In this document: positions 44,327 to 53,078 of the stretch, one piece after another
How positions within the stretch are numbered: position 1 is the first letter of the stretch
Layout of the letters: every line of letters begins with the position of its first letter
DNA from: CAYOSF01 sp964406605
Lineage (GTDB): Bacteria > Chloroflexota > Dehalococcoidia > DSTF01 > RBG-16-68-14
NCBI GenBank assembly: GCA_964406605.1
Contig: CAYOSF010000002.1
Span: forward strand, 278,559-342,558
DNA: 64,000 nucleotides
Reading direction: 5' to 3'
The notes under the pieces: model-generated
Told to the model about the DNA's origin: nothing
Database searches by the model: none
The model's input: the letters and a program-made list of their open reading frames with translations, nothing else
Translations under genes and position numbers: made by a program

Positions 44327-45313
44327 GTGCAAGTAAAAATGACAGCGCGTTGCCGGCTGGGGCATGGTGTCTGGCGCGTCTCTGCCGCAGCCACCGTAGC
44401 AGCAGTCGCCGTGCTGGCGGCGGCGTGCGGCAGCAGCGACGACAGCCCATCGGTTCCCGCGTCGGAGATCCCAACGGCGACCGCCGGGCCGGCAGCGTCC
44501 CCGACAGGGGACGCGAGCGCCTGCGCGCCCGGCAGACCACACCAGGCCGGCAGCTTCGACGACACGCTGATGTCAGGCGGCGTCGCACGCGAGTACATCC
44601 TGCACGTGCCGCCGTCGTACACAGGCAGCGACGCCGTACCGCTGGTCGTGAACCTGCACGGATTCGCCGGCAGCGCGCAGGCGCAGGCGCGCAACAGCGC
44701 GCTGCCGGCCAAGGCCGACGAGGAGGGGTTCATCGTGGTGACGCCGCAGGCCACCGGCGACCCGGCACAGTGGGACATCGTCGCCGATTCGAGCGACGTG
44801 ACGTTCATCGATGATCTGCTCGATGAGCTGACGGCCGACCTGTGCATCGATCAGGCGCGCGTGTACGTGACAGGGCTATCGAACGGCGCGGCGATGACGG
44901 TGACGCTGGCGTGCCAGCTCTCGGACCGGATCGCGGCCATCGCGCCGGTCGCGGGTGTCTACTCCTGTCCGCCGACCGAGCCGGTATCCGTGATCGCGTT
45001 CCATGGCGACGCCGATCCGGCGGTGCCGTTCGAGGGCGGGCGAGTGGGCGGAGAGGACTCGGGCCTGGCGTACCCGCCCGTGGAGGAGTCGATGCGGCAA
45101 TGGGCGGACCACGACGGCTGCGATGAGCAGCCAGTGTCCGAGCGGGCGGCGGAATCGGCGCGTGTGGTGCGATACGCGGGATGCGACCGGGGGACGTCGG
45201 TCGAGCTGTACGTGGTCGAAGGAGGCGGGCACTCTTGGCCCGGCGCGGCTGTCGGCGAGATCAGCGCGACGGACCTGATGTGGGAGTTCTTCGAGACGCA
45301 TCCCAAGCGGTGA
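44327..45313 (+). CDS. Lipoprotein esterase of the PHB-depolymerase/feruloyl-esterase family
   Basis: 328 residues. Signal helix and lipobox VLAAACG near residue 30 place it outside the membrane. The alpha/beta hydrolase shows VVNLHGFAGSAQAQ (oxyanion), nucleophile elbow GLSNGAAM (~185), the FHGDADPAVPF Asp and the GGGHSWPG His. Related to LpqC and poly(3-hydroxybutyrate) depolymerases. GTG 44327 is preferred because GGTGGGAG lies just upstream; ATG 44339 is the alternative. Confidence 0.85.
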   Translation: MQVKMTARCRLGHGVWRVSAAATVAAVAVLAAACGSSDDSPSVPASEIPTATAGPAASPTGDASACAPGRPHQAGSFDDTLMSGGVAREYILHVPPSYTGSDAVPLVVNLHGFAGSAQAQARNSALPAKADEEGFIVVTPQATGDPAQWDIVADSSDVTFIDDLLDELTADLCIDQARVYVTGLSNGAAMTVTLACQLSDRIAAIAPVAGVYSCPPTEPVSVIAFHGDADPAVPFEGGRVGGEDSGLAYPPVEESMRQWADHDGCDEQPVSERAAESARVVRYAGCDRGTSVELYVVEGGGHSWPGAAVGEISATDLMWEFFETHPKR

Positions 45314-45373
45314 GAGCGCGGCTCACGGTTCAGGCACGGGCCTGACAGGCGCCCCAGCCGACAGGAGGCGCGG

Positions 45374-46225
45374 CTACGGATGAGACGGCGGTGAGGGCTT
45401 CTCCTTCGCCTCAGCAGCCTGGTCTTGGGTCGGCTTGGCCTCGGCCTCTGCCTGGGGCGGTCGCGGCGGGCGGCGGATGCTGACGCGCTTGAAGGACTCG
45501 GTGAGGCGGCCGTCGCGGGAGGTGCGCATGCGCTGCTCCCACATCTTCCGCAGCTCCTCTGGGCTGCGCCCGCCTAGCTGGCTGCGATGACAGAAGACCG
45601 CCTCCATCTTCGTCTCGACGTGGGCGCTGATGTCGACCGTGTAGTCGGGCTCGTTCGTGCCCGCGAGGAGCATCTCGTTCACCTGGTGGGCGTCCAGCTC
45701 GGCTTCGCCGTGCTCCGGGTAGTACAGGTGGTCCCGCACCGCCGGGTAGACGGCATCGCGGACGGCGATGCCGATGGCGCGGTGGTCGGAGTGGTTGAAG
45801 CCGGGACGGAAGCCGTCCCAGGTGAGTACGACGTCGGGGCGGTACTTCCGGAGGAGGCGGACTATCTGGCCGCGCAGCTCGTGGTCGGCCGACAGGAAGC
45901 CGTCCGGGAGGCCGAGGAAGATGGTCTCCTTCACTCCCAGGACACGACAGGCATCCCGCTGCTCCTGCTCTCGTATCGCCGCCAGCTCCTGCTGGCTCAG
46001 GGAGGCGTCGTGGGTGCCTTTGTCGCCGCTGGTGGCGAGGACGTAGTAGACCGACCAGCCCTGGGCGCACCACTTGGCTACCGTGCCGGCGGCCAGGAAC
46101 TCGGCGTCGTCGGGGTGGGCCATGATGACCATGGCGGTCAGGGGCCCGTCCTTGCCAAGCTCCTCGGCCGGCATCGCATCGCGGCGCCACGGCCACCAGC
46201 CAAGGAGGCGTTTGAAGTCGGGCAT
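45374..46225 (-). CDS. PIG-L/LmbE-family GlcNAc deacetylase
   Basis: 283 residues. Zinc motif MAHPDDAEFLAAG (~32) and HSDHRAIG (~132), the two halves of the N-acetylglucosaminyl deacetylase site. Mycothiol (MshB), bacillithiol (BshB) and glycan deacetylases belong here. The tail is Pro/Ala/Glu-rich. It lies 2 bases after an MshA-like glycosyltransferase. The stop codon is formed by the CTACGG sequence also seen in the repeat tails. Confidence 0.88.
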   Translation of the reverse strand: MPDFKRLLGWWPWRRDAMPAEELGKDGPLTAMVIMAHPDDAEFLAAGTVAKWCAQGWSVYYVLATSGDKGTHDASLSQQELAAIREQEQRDACRVLGVKETIFLGLPDGFLSADHELRGQIVRLLRKYRPDVVLTWDGFRPGFNHSDHRAIGIAVRDAVYPAVRDHLYYPEHGEAELDAHQVNEMLLAGTNEPDYTVDISAHVETKMEAVFCHRSQLGGRSPEELRKMWEQRMRTSRDGRLTESFKRVSIRRPPRPPQAEAEAKPTQDQAAEAKEKPSPPSHP

Positions 46226-46227
46226 AG

Positions 46228-47493
46228 TCAGTTGCGGAATGCGGCGATGCCCCTCGCGGGCCTGCCTTCGATAAGCTCGCGATAGATGGCGAGCACCGCC
46301 TCGGCGACGTTGCCCCATCGGAAGCGCTCGACCTCCGCGCGGGCGGTCTCGCCGAACGCGCGGCGCAGCTCCTCGTTGCCCAGTAGCAGCTCGAGGCGTT
46401 CGGCAAAGGGCTCCGGACAGCGCCAGGGGATCAGGTAGCCGGTCTCGCTATCGCGGACGGTAGCGGTCAGTCCGCCGACGCGAGAGGCCACCACGGGCGT
46501 GCCGCAGGCCATCGCCTCCAACGCGACCAGACCGAAACTCTCGTGGAAGGACGGCATCACGCAGACGTCGGCGGCGCTGTAGAACATGGGCAGCTTCTCG
46601 TGATCGACGGCGCCGAGGAAGTTGACACGCTCGGAAATACCCAGCTCGGACGCCAGGTCGCGCAGGTGGGCCATTTCCCCGTGTCCGGCCGAACTGTCGC
46701 CGCCGATGACGAGGACGTAGCAATCCGAGTCCCCCTCCAATTGCGCAGCGGCGCCAAGGAGGATATCGATGCCCTTCAGCGGCTCAACTCTGCCGACGAA
46801 GAGGAGGATGCGGTCGTCGTCATGCAGGCCGAGCTCCCGACGCGCGTCTTCCTTCACGATCGGCTGAAACAGATCCAGGTTGACGCCGCAGGGCACGACC
46901 GCGATACGGTCGGCATCGGCGCCGTAGAGGCGGACCAGAGACTGCTGCTCATCGCGGCTGGCCACGACGACACGATCGGCGTGGCGTGCGATCCACGTCT
47001 CAGCCTCAATGCGAGCATCGGGCTCCCATTCGGTGATGCGGGAGCGGCTCTTCACCTCGCCGAGCGTGTGGAACATGGCGACGTGGGGCAGATCCCAGCG
47101 CGCCTTCAGCCGCTCCGCGACGACGCCGGAGAGCCAGTAGTGGCTGTGTAGCACGTCGTAGCGTTGACCCTCTCTCTCGGCGATGGCCAGGACGCCCTGC
47201 TCGAATGCCTCGAGGTGATCTGGCAATGCCTGCTTTTCGATCTGCTGCGCCGGGCCGGCGACAACGTGCACCAACCGCGCCGACGGCCGCCCGTTTCCGC
47301 CACACTCCGCCGCGAAAGGTACGATCTCAGGCGCACCCGGGTCGGAGCGCCGGGTGAATACATCGACCTGGTGACCGCGCCCGACCAGCTCGCACGCCAG
47401 CTCACGCACGTAGACGTTCAGGCCACCGGTGTCGCGCCCGCCCAGGGGCGCCAGCGGCGAGGTATGGTAGCTCAGGATCGCTACGCGGTACAC
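46228..47493 (-). CDS. GT4 glycosyltransferase, MshA-like
   Basis: 421 residues, GT-B fold. SYHTSPLAPLGGRDTGGLNV at the N-terminus and the HTLGEVK segment resemble MshA and sucrose-phosphate synthases. VVPCGVNLDLF, VGRVEPLKGID and MPSFHESFGLVALEAMACG (EX7E) build the donor site. MshA joins GlcNAc to inositol-phosphate in mycothiol synthesis; the deacetylase next door would be the second step. Its own acceptor is not proven. Confidence 0.88.
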   Translation of the reverse strand: MYRVAILSYHTSPLAPLGGRDTGGLNVYVRELACELVGRGHQVDVFTRRSDPGAPEIVPFAAECGGNGRPSARLVHVVAGPAQQIEKQALPDHLEAFEQGVLAIAEREGQRYDVLHSHYWLSGVVAERLKARWDLPHVAMFHTLGEVKSRSRITEWEPDARIEAETWIARHADRVVVASRDEQQSLVRLYGADADRIAVVPCGVNLDLFQPIVKEDARRELGLHDDDRILLFVGRVEPLKGIDILLGAAAQLEGDSDCYVLVIGGDSSAGHGEMAHLRDLASELGISERVNFLGAVDHEKLPMFYSAADVCVMPSFHESFGLVALEAMACGTPVVASRVGGLTATVRDSETGYLIPWRCPEPFAERLELLLGNEELRRAFGETARAEVERFRWGNVAEAVLAIYRELIEGRPARGIAAFRN

Positions 47494-47535
47494 AATTCAA
47501 TCATAGCGGAGTGATGGCTCGTCCCGCGATGGCGA

Positions 47536-48516
47536 TCACGCGCGCCGGATGACGCAGCGATGGACCTTCCGGTCCTTGCCCCCCAGGTCGTACTTGTACG
47601 GCTCGTCGCCGCGCAGGAAATCGACGTTCCGGCAGCCTGACTCCATGGCATCGCGCAGGCAGAAGGCCTTGGAGGCCAGGCCCACCGACAGCGGCGCGTA
47701 CTGCGGGTCGTATCCGCTGTTGTACAAGTAGAGGCTCCCCGCCTGATCGAAGCAGAAGATGGAGGCGACCGGTTTGGTGTCGAGTTCCAGTTCGTAGAGG
47801 CGAACGATTCCCTCCTCCGCCATGGCGCCGGCCATGCGATGGAAGAAGCGGCCCATCTGCTCCGACATGAAGGTCGCCTTGTCGCTGCGGCTCTCCACCA
47901 TGAGGCGCAGAAACACCGGCAGATGCTCCTCGACATCCGTCGGAGTGGTGTACGTCCGAAGCTCCAGCTCGCCCGCAGCGCCGAGACGTCGCAGCTTGCG
48001 TCGCAGCTCGTGACGGTTCTTCTTGGAGAGCCCGGCCAGGTACTCATCCCAGCTCTCCGGCAGCTCGACCCGCGGCGCGACCGCCTCCTCCTCCCGCTCG
48101 ACGGCGAGCCCGGCGGCCTCGGCCAGGGCCAGGAACACCTCAAGGGTGGGCGAGCCATCGACCAAGCCTCGCAGTTCCAGTTCAGACCACGACTCCTCTT
48201 CGAGGGCGTCCAGAATCGCCGGGTAGACGTCGCCGGCCTTGCCCGGCGCCACGACGAAGTCCATGTAGTCGCAGATCGAGTAGTGGCCGACCAGGGAGAG
48301 CCGTCCGTTCTCACGGACAAGAGGCGCGACACCCATCAACGACTCGCCGTCGCGGACGGCGAGCAGTAGAAGCTCGCGGTCTCCCAAGAACTCCTCCAGC
48401 CAGACGCGGTGCCACGTGGGATGGAGAAAAGGGACGGGCTCGGGGTACTGGTTCAGAATCCCGGCCCAGTCCGCGTGCAGTGCCGCCAGCTCCTCTCGAC
48501 GAACGCTGTACGGCAT
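47536..48516 (-). CDS. BioF2-like GNAT acyltransferase (CelD/FemAB-like)
   Basis: 326 residues. HPTWHRVWLEEFLGD at the N-terminus, PESWDEYLAGLSKKNRHELR near 150 and LELDTKPVASIFCFDQAGS near 240 are characteristic of the 'GNAT family/BioF2-like' group. These often modify cell-surface sugars. ATG 48516 is 3 bases after folE, and the glycosyltransferase follows 42 bases on, so it is part of the operon. Confidence 0.85.
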   Translation of the reverse strand: MPYSVRREELAALHADWAGILNQYPEPVPFLHPTWHRVWLEEFLGDRELLLLAVRDGESLMGVAPLVRENGRLSLVGHYSICDYMDFVVAPGKAGDVYPAILDALEEESWSELELRGLVDGSPTLEVFLALAEAAGLAVEREEEAVAPRVELPESWDEYLAGLSKKNRHELRRKLRRLGAAGELELRTYTTPTDVEEHLPVFLRLMVESRSDKATFMSEQMGRFFHRMAGAMAEEGIVRLYELELDTKPVASIFCFDQAGSLYLYNSGYDPQYAPLSVGLASKAFCLRDAMESGCRNVDFLRGDEPYKYDLGGKDRKVHRCVIRRA

Positions 48517-48519
48517 GCG

Positions 48520-49119
48520 CTAGCCGCCCTGCACCAGCGCGAGAAACTCGGAGCGCGTCGGGCCTCGCTTGCGGAAAGAGCCGCGGGTGGCTGACGTGAT
48601 CACGGAAGTGCCCGGCTTCTTGACGCCACGAATCGTCATGCAGAGATGCTCGGCGCTCACGACGACGGCGACTCCGTTCGGGTGGAGGCCCTCCAGGATG
48701 CAATCGGCGATCTGGCTCGTAAGCCGCTCCTGGAGCTGAGGGCGCTTGGCGAACGCTTCGACCACGCGCGCCAGCTTGCTCAGGCCCACCACGCGGCCCG
48801 CCGGAATGTAGCCAACATGCACCCGGCCATGGAACGGGAGCAGGTGGTGCTCGCAGATGGAGTAGAAGGGGATGTCGCGCAGGATCACCATCTCCTGGTG
48901 ACCCTCCTCGAATCCGACGCGAAGGTAGTCGCGGGGATTGATTGCGAGCCCGGCGAACAGCTCTGCATACACGCCGGCCACGCGACGAGGCGTGTCGGCC
49001 AGCGTCTCGCGACCCGGATCTTCGCCGACCGCCTCCAGGATTTCGCGCACGGCGCGCTCGATCCGATCGAGATCTACCGGGCTGTCCTGCCCCTGCAGCA
49101 CCGTCTCCATTGGCTCCAT
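48520..49119 (-). CDS. folE: GTP cyclohydrolase I
   Basis: 199 residues. SICEHHLLPFHGRVHVGYIP holds the zinc Cys/His and catalytic His; VVVSAEHLCMTIRG gives the second zinc Cys, and SATRGSF the C-terminal substrate loop. First step of tetrahydrofolate and pterin synthesis. GTG 49125 and ATG 49119 are both possible starts. It heads a four-gene operon with GNAT, glycosyltransferase and deacetylase genes rather than the usual folate genes. Confidence 0.95.
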   Translation of the reverse strand: MEPMETVLQGQDSPVDLDRIERAVREILEAVGEDPGRETLADTPRRVAGVYAELFAGLAINPRDYLRVGFEEGHQEMVILRDIPFYSICEHHLLPFHGRVHVGYIPAGRVVGLSKLARVVEAFAKRPQLQERLTSQIADCILEGLHPNGVAVVVSAEHLCMTIRGVKKPGTSVITSATRGSFRKRGPTRSEFLALVQGG

Positions 49120-49249
49120 GATCACTCGAACGTCCGCACTAGCTGTGTGATGTGAGTCACCAAGCCCGGGGAATGGTACAGTCTAGCAACGCCTCAGAAA
49201 GAGGAGCAAGGATGCATGGTGTCCCCACGGAGGCTGCCATCTGTCCGTC

Positions 49250-49258
49250 TGCTACAAT
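49250..49258 (+). promoter_or_regulatory. Extended -10 for enoyl-CoA hydratase (B)
   Basis: TGCTACAAT, an extended -10, 22 bases before ATG 49280, which has GGGAGGTG nearby. No clear -35. Confidence 0.4.
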
Positions 49259-49279
49259 CGCGCCGGGAGGTGTCCGCAT

Positions 49280-50065
49280 ATGGAATTCTCAACGTTACTC
49301 TTCGACGTGAGCGACAACGTCGCCACCATCACGCTCAACCGCCCGAAAGCCGGAAACGCGATGAGCAGCCAGATGGCGAAGGAGCTCATGCAGGCGGCCC
49401 TTCATTGTGACGAGAAGCCGTCGATCCGGGCAGTCATCATCACAGGCTCGGGCAGGCTCTTCTGCGGCGGCGGCGACCTGCAGGAGTTCTCGCAGATGGA
49501 GGACCTGCCGGCCATGCTGAAGGAGATGGCGGGGTACCTCCACCTCGCGGTCTCGCGGTTGCGCCGCATGGACGCGCCCGTGATCGCGGCGGTCAACGGT
49601 ACGGCAGCGGGCGCCGGCATGAGCCTCGTCTGCTGCTGCGACCTGGTCATCGCGGCAGAATCAGCACGGTTCATGCTGGCGTACGCAGGCGTCGGGCTCG
49701 CTCCCGACGGCTCCTCGACCTATTTCCTGCCCCGCGCGATCGGTCTTCGCCGGGCGCTCGAGCTGGCGCTGACGAACCGGACGCTCTCCTCCCAAGAGGC
49801 GGCCGAGTTCGGCTTGGTAACGCGGGTCGTGCCGGACGACCAGGTGATGCCGGAAGCCACGGCCCTAGCCGCGAAGCTGGCGGCCGGCCCGACCAAGGCG
49901 CTGGGAACGGCTAAGCGGCTGCTGGAGAGCGGGCTGACGCAGAGCCTAGAGACCCAGATGGAGCTGGAGGCGCGCGGCATCGCGGATGCGTCGCGCACGG
50001 TCGACGCACGCGAGGGGATCGCCGCGTTTCTGGAAAAGCGGGAGCCGAAGTTCAAGGGGGAGTAG
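49280..50065 (+). CDS. Enoyl-CoA hydratase/isomerase family protein (B)
   Basis: 261 residues, crotonase fold. NRPKAGNAMSSQMAKEL, LFCGGGDLQEFS (~65), VNGTAAGAGMSLVCCCDLV (~105) and AYAGVGLAPDGSSTYFLPR (~135), where a Glu of the hydratases is replaced by Asp, so isomerase-type chemistry is possible. Stands alone behind its own promoter; convergent with nothing, followed by a repeat. Confidence 0.9.
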   Translation: MEFSTLLFDVSDNVATITLNRPKAGNAMSSQMAKELMQAALHCDEKPSIRAVIITGSGRLFCGGGDLQEFSQMEDLPAMLKEMAGYLHLAVSRLRRMDAPVIAAVNGTAAGAGMSLVCCCDLVIAAESARFMLAYAGVGLAPDGSSTYFLPRAIGLRRALELALTNRTLSSQEAAEFGLVTRVVPDDQVMPEATALAAKLAAGPTKALGTAKRLLESGLTQSLETQMELEARGIADASRTVDAREGIAAFLEKREPKFKGE

Positions 50066-50101
50066 GCGGGAAAGCCGGATTCGCGATTCCACGCCGGCGC
50101 C

Positions 50102-50152
50102 GCGCAGGCTTCCGCCTGAAGCGGACCCGCCTCCGGCGGGGAAGGCCTGCGC
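50102..50152. repeat. Composite palindromic repeat, copy 4
   Basis: Outer arms GCGCAGGC (50102-50109) and GCCTGCGC (50145-50152), with an internal TGAA and a CCGCC/GGCGG inner stem, then TACC. Related to the TGAA-loop family but longer. Confidence 0.5.
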
Positions 50153-50198
50153 TACCGATTGAGGGCTACCGTCAGGGCCCCGGCTTGACTGGCGGGTG

Positions 50199-50204
50199 TA
50201 TAAT
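50199..50204 (+). promoter_or_regulatory. Candidate -10 for the dockerin protein gene
   Basis: A perfect TATAAT, 49 bases before ATG 50253. The TTGACT at 50185 is too close to serve as -35, so this is a -10 call only. Confidence 0.4.
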
Positions 50205-50252
50205 TGGCGCGTGGGGAGCGAGCGGCTCTCACGAAGGGCAAGGAGGTGGCTC

Positions 50253-51161
50253 ATGCCCAAGTCAGCATCTCCAGCGGTCAGACACAGCATGTCCGGCATC
50301 GCCATTCGCGCGGCGCTCGCGTCCGTCGCGGTCGTCCTCTTAGCGTTGGGCGGCCGTAGCGACGCCAGGCCGGCCGCGGCGGAGGGACCGTCCGTGCCCG
50401 CCGCGGGGCTGGATTTCTCGATCGGGATCGACACCGACGGGGACACCACCGACGACTGCAGCAGCTCCGGCACGCCGACGAATGAGTGCGTGCTGGGGGC
50501 CCAAGAGACGTTTGGCGTGAACGTGTACTTGAACAGCCTGCCGGACAAGGTACCGGCGTACGAGATGATCTCCATCGTTCTCGAGTACGACGGGGTGAAT
50601 TGGACCTTCGCCGAGCGATGGGCCTGGCCAGACGCGTTCTGCCTGAGATTAGCGATCGTTCCGGAAGACGACGGAAGGGCAGAACTGCCCTGCGGAACGG
50701 CAATGACCCTGTCCGACTACACGGGCCTTATGGTGACGACCGATTTCAGGTGCAACGAGTCCGGATCGATCGCCCTGGTGCACGGCCGGGGAGACACAGT
50801 CCTGGCCGCAGCCCCGGGTGGCACATACGTGGAAGGTGAGGGAACGTCAGAGGCGCTCACCATCATCTGCAGCGAATCGCCGACGGCGACACCGACACCG
50901 ACGCCGGTTCCGATGTACGGCGACGTGAACTGCGACGGCGATATTGACAGCGTGGACTCCCTGCTGATCCTGCAATACCATGCTGCGCTGTTCGACTCGT
51001 TGCCGTGCCTGGAGAACGCCGACGTGAACGGAGACGGGCGCGTCAATTCGGTCGATGCTTGGTGGGTCCTTCAGGACCTAGTCAAGATCTGGCCTCTCCG
51101 GAGCGGACAGGTAGGCGGCCACAGCACCAGCGCCCTGGAGCAGGGGCTGACCACGGGCTGA
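50253..51161 (+). CDS. Secreted cohesin-like/dockerin protein
   Basis: 302 residues. Signal helix AALASVAVVLLALGG. Residues ~45-205 form a beta-rich domain beginning FSIGIDTDGDTTDDCSSSG, with VLGAQETFGVNVYLNSLPD resembling cohesin-type or Big-type sandwiches. A Thr/Pro linker (SPTATPTPTPVP) leads to a type I dockerin with both calcium loops (DVNCDGDIDSVDSLLILQ; DVNGDGRVNSVDAWWVLQ). ATG 50253 after AAGGAGGTGG. Likely a surface or secreted binding module; cohesin assignment is tentative. Confidence 0.75.
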   Translation: MPKSASPAVRHSMSGIAIRAALASVAVVLLALGGRSDARPAAAEGPSVPAAGLDFSIGIDTDGDTTDDCSSSGTPTNECVLGAQETFGVNVYLNSLPDKVPAYEMISIVLEYDGVNWTFAERWAWPDAFCLRLAIVPEDDGRAELPCGTAMTLSDYTGLMVTTDFRCNESGSIALVHGRGDTVLAAAPGGTYVEGEGTSEALTIICSESPTATPTPTPVPMYGDVNCDGDIDSVDSLLILQYHAALFDSLPCLENADVNGDGRVNSVDAWWVLQDLVKIWPLRSGQVGGHSTSALEQGLTTG

Positions 51162-51184
51162 AGGCGCGCGCGACCCATTGACGG

Positions 51185-52798
51185 CTACTCATTGGCGGGA
51201 TCGCCGTAGAGCTTGCGCAGGTCGGTCTTGAGGACCTTGCCTAGCGGGTTCCGCGGGAGCTCATCGACCCACGCGATGTAGGCGGGCGCCTTGTAGCTGG
51301 CCAGCCGCTCCTTGCAGTAGGCGACGATCTCCTCCGCGCTGGGCTTCACGTCTCCCGCCGGCACGAGGATCGCCTTCACCACCTCGCCCCACTCCTGGTC
51401 GGGCACGCCGATGACCGCCGCTTCCTCGATCTGGGGGTGGCCCTCCAGCACGTCCTCGATCTCTCCGGAGGAGATGTTCTCGCCGCCGCGGATGATGAGG
51501 TCCTTGGTGCGCCCGGTGATGAACAGGTAGCCGTCCTCGTCCAGGTAGCCGATGTCGCCGGTGTGGAGCCAGTCGTCGATGACGGCGGCGGAGGTCTCGT
51601 CGGCCTGCTTGTAGTACTCGCGCATGATACGCGCCCCGGTGACGCAGATCTCGCCCTCCTCGCCCGGCGCCAGCATATCGCTTTGGGGGTTCATGATGGC
51701 GATGACCACGTCGTCCATCGCCCGGCCGACGGAGCGCAGCCGGCGGAGCTTCGCCTCCCGCTCCGGGCCCTCCTCCTTGGGGATGTCGTGGTCCTCCGGA
51801 CCGAGGTAGGTCATGGTCGAGGTGCTCTCGGTCTGGCCGTAGGCGTTCATGAGCCCGCACTGGAAGACGTCGACTGCCTTCCGGACGACCTCGTAGGGCA
51901 TGGGGGCGGCGCCGTACGTAACGAGCTTGAGCGAACTCAGGTCGTACTGGTCGAACTTGGGATGGTCCATGATGCGCTTGAGCATCGTAGGCACGACGAA
52001 GCTGTGGGTGACCTTCTCGCGCTGGACGGTCTCAAGCCACAACTCGGGATCGAACTGAGGCAGGATGGCGAGGGTGCGTCCGCCCCAGATGCTCGACATG
52101 ATGGTCGTGACCCCGGCCACGTGGTAGAAGGGCACGGACACGAGCGTGATCTCCGGCTCCGACGCCGGGTCGGCCGGGTTCATGGTGTTGGTGACGTAGA
52201 CCGAGAGGGTGAGGTGGGTGAGCACGACGCCCTTCGGCCGGGCCGTCGTGCCGCTGGTGTACATCAGCAGTGACGCATCGTCCTCTTCGATCTCGGTGAA
52301 GACCTCGTCGTCGGGCGCGCCGGCGAGGAGGTCCTCGTAGCCGGCCATCCCCTCGGCCTGGCTCGGGGCAGGCCCTTCGGCTTGGCTTAGGGCAGGCCCT
52401 CCTGGCGGAGTGTCGAAGCAGACGTAATCGCGTACGCCGGTGAACTTGGGACGGAGGTCGGCGACCAGGTCGAGGTACCGTTCGCCGACGAAGAGGACCT
52501 TCGCCTCCGAGGCGTTCACCATGTAGTCCAGCTCTTCGCGCTTGGCCCGGTAGTTGAGCGGGACGAACGCCGCGCCCAGCTTGGCGCAGGCGTAGTACGT
52601 CTCGACGTATCGAGGCGAGTTGAGCGCCATGGCGGCGACCGCGGTCCCGCGCTCGACGCCCATCGATTGCAGGGCGTTGGTGAGGCGGTTGACACGCGAG
52701 GCCATCTCGGCGTAGGTGATGCGCGTGTCGCCCGAGACGAGGGCCTCCCGGTCGGGCACGACGGCGGAGCTGATGGTAAGGAACTCGGCGGTGTTCAT
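51185..52798 (-). CDS. AMP-dependent acyl-CoA synthetase/ligase
   Basis: 537 residues, ANL superfamily. P-loop LMYTSGTTARPKGVVLTH (~180), YGQTESTSTMTY (~320), DWLHTGDIGYLDEDGYLFIT (~420), and LPRNPLGKVLK with the catalytic Lys near the C-terminus. It activates a carboxylic acid to CoA thioester, fitting the nearby enoyl-CoA hydratases. At ~125-145 the protein holds PALSQAEGPAPSQAEG, encoded by a tandem 23/24-base repeat that looks like an in-frame insertion. ATG 52798 with GAGGAG upstream. Confidence 0.92.
   Translation of the reverse strand: MNTAEFLTISSAVVPDREALVSGDTRITYAEMASRVNRLTNALQSMGVERGTAVAAMALNSPRYVETYYACAKLGAAFVPLNYRAKREELDYMVNASEAKVLFVGERYLDLVADLRPKFTGVRDYVCFDTPPGGPALSQAEGPAPSQAEGMAGYEDLLAGAPDDEVFTEIEEDDASLLMYTSGTTARPKGVVLTHLTLSVYVTNTMNPADPASEPEITLVSVPFYHVAGVTTIMSSIWGGRTLAILPQFDPELWLETVQREKVTHSFVVPTMLKRIMDHPKFDQYDLSSLKLVTYGAAPMPYEVVRKAVDVFQCGLMNAYGQTESTSTMTYLGPEDHDIPKEEGPEREAKLRRLRSVGRAMDDVVIAIMNPQSDMLAPGEEGEICVTGARIMREYYKQADETSAAVIDDWLHTGDIGYLDEDGYLFITGRTKDLIIRGGENISSGEIEDVLEGHPQIEEAAVIGVPDQEWGEVVKAILVPAGDVKPSAEEIVAYCKERLASYKAPAYIAWVDELPRNPLGKVLKTDLRKLYGDPANE
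52350..52396. repeat. In-frame tandem repeat inside the acyl-CoA ligase gene
   Basis: Two adjacent units, 52350-52372 and 52373-52396, both starting CCCT(T)CGGC and ending GGGGCAGG or AGGGCAGG. They encode the SQAEGPAPSQAEG stretch and resemble the CCCTGAGC-type intergenic repeats on the other strand. The frame is kept. Confidence 0.6.
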
Positions 52799-52832
52799 AC
52801 GTGACTCCTCGTTGTCTTGGGCGTTTCGCTGG

Positions 52833-52930
52833 GCGTCATTCTCAGCGGAGCGAACAATCTAGCGCATCGTCGCGATAAGCCGTACCGCCAGCAGGCAGTA
52901 TGAGACCCTTCTCTTCGCTCAGGGTGACGC
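52833..52930. repeat. MITE-like inverted-repeat element
   Basis: About 98 bases between the acyl-CoA ligase start and the kinase gene. The left end begins GCGTCATTCTCAGCGGAGCG, and the complement of the right end begins GCGTCACCCTGAGCGAAG. The same termini occur after gcvH. No coding capacity. Confidence 0.55.
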
Positions 52931-52950
52931 CATGGGTCGTCGGAAGAACC

Positions 52951-52990
52951 GCGCCCCAATCTAGCGCATCCCAGGAAATGGGGCAATTGG
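52951..52990. repeat. 40-base repeat flanking the kinase gene, copy A
   Basis: Starts GCGCCCCAATCTAGCGCATC and ends ATGGGGCAATTGG, with GCCCCA/TGGGGC inverted ends. A second direct copy lies at 53886-53926 on the other side of the kinase gene. A fragment (AATCTAGCGCATC) also lies at about 52855. Confidence 0.65.
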
Positions 52991-53078
52991 TGTGACCGCG
53001 CCGTGCCGATGGTGCGGACGGCCCCGCCGCCAGGCATCACCATCCAGATTCGCGGGACCGGTATTGGGAGCGGGGCTT

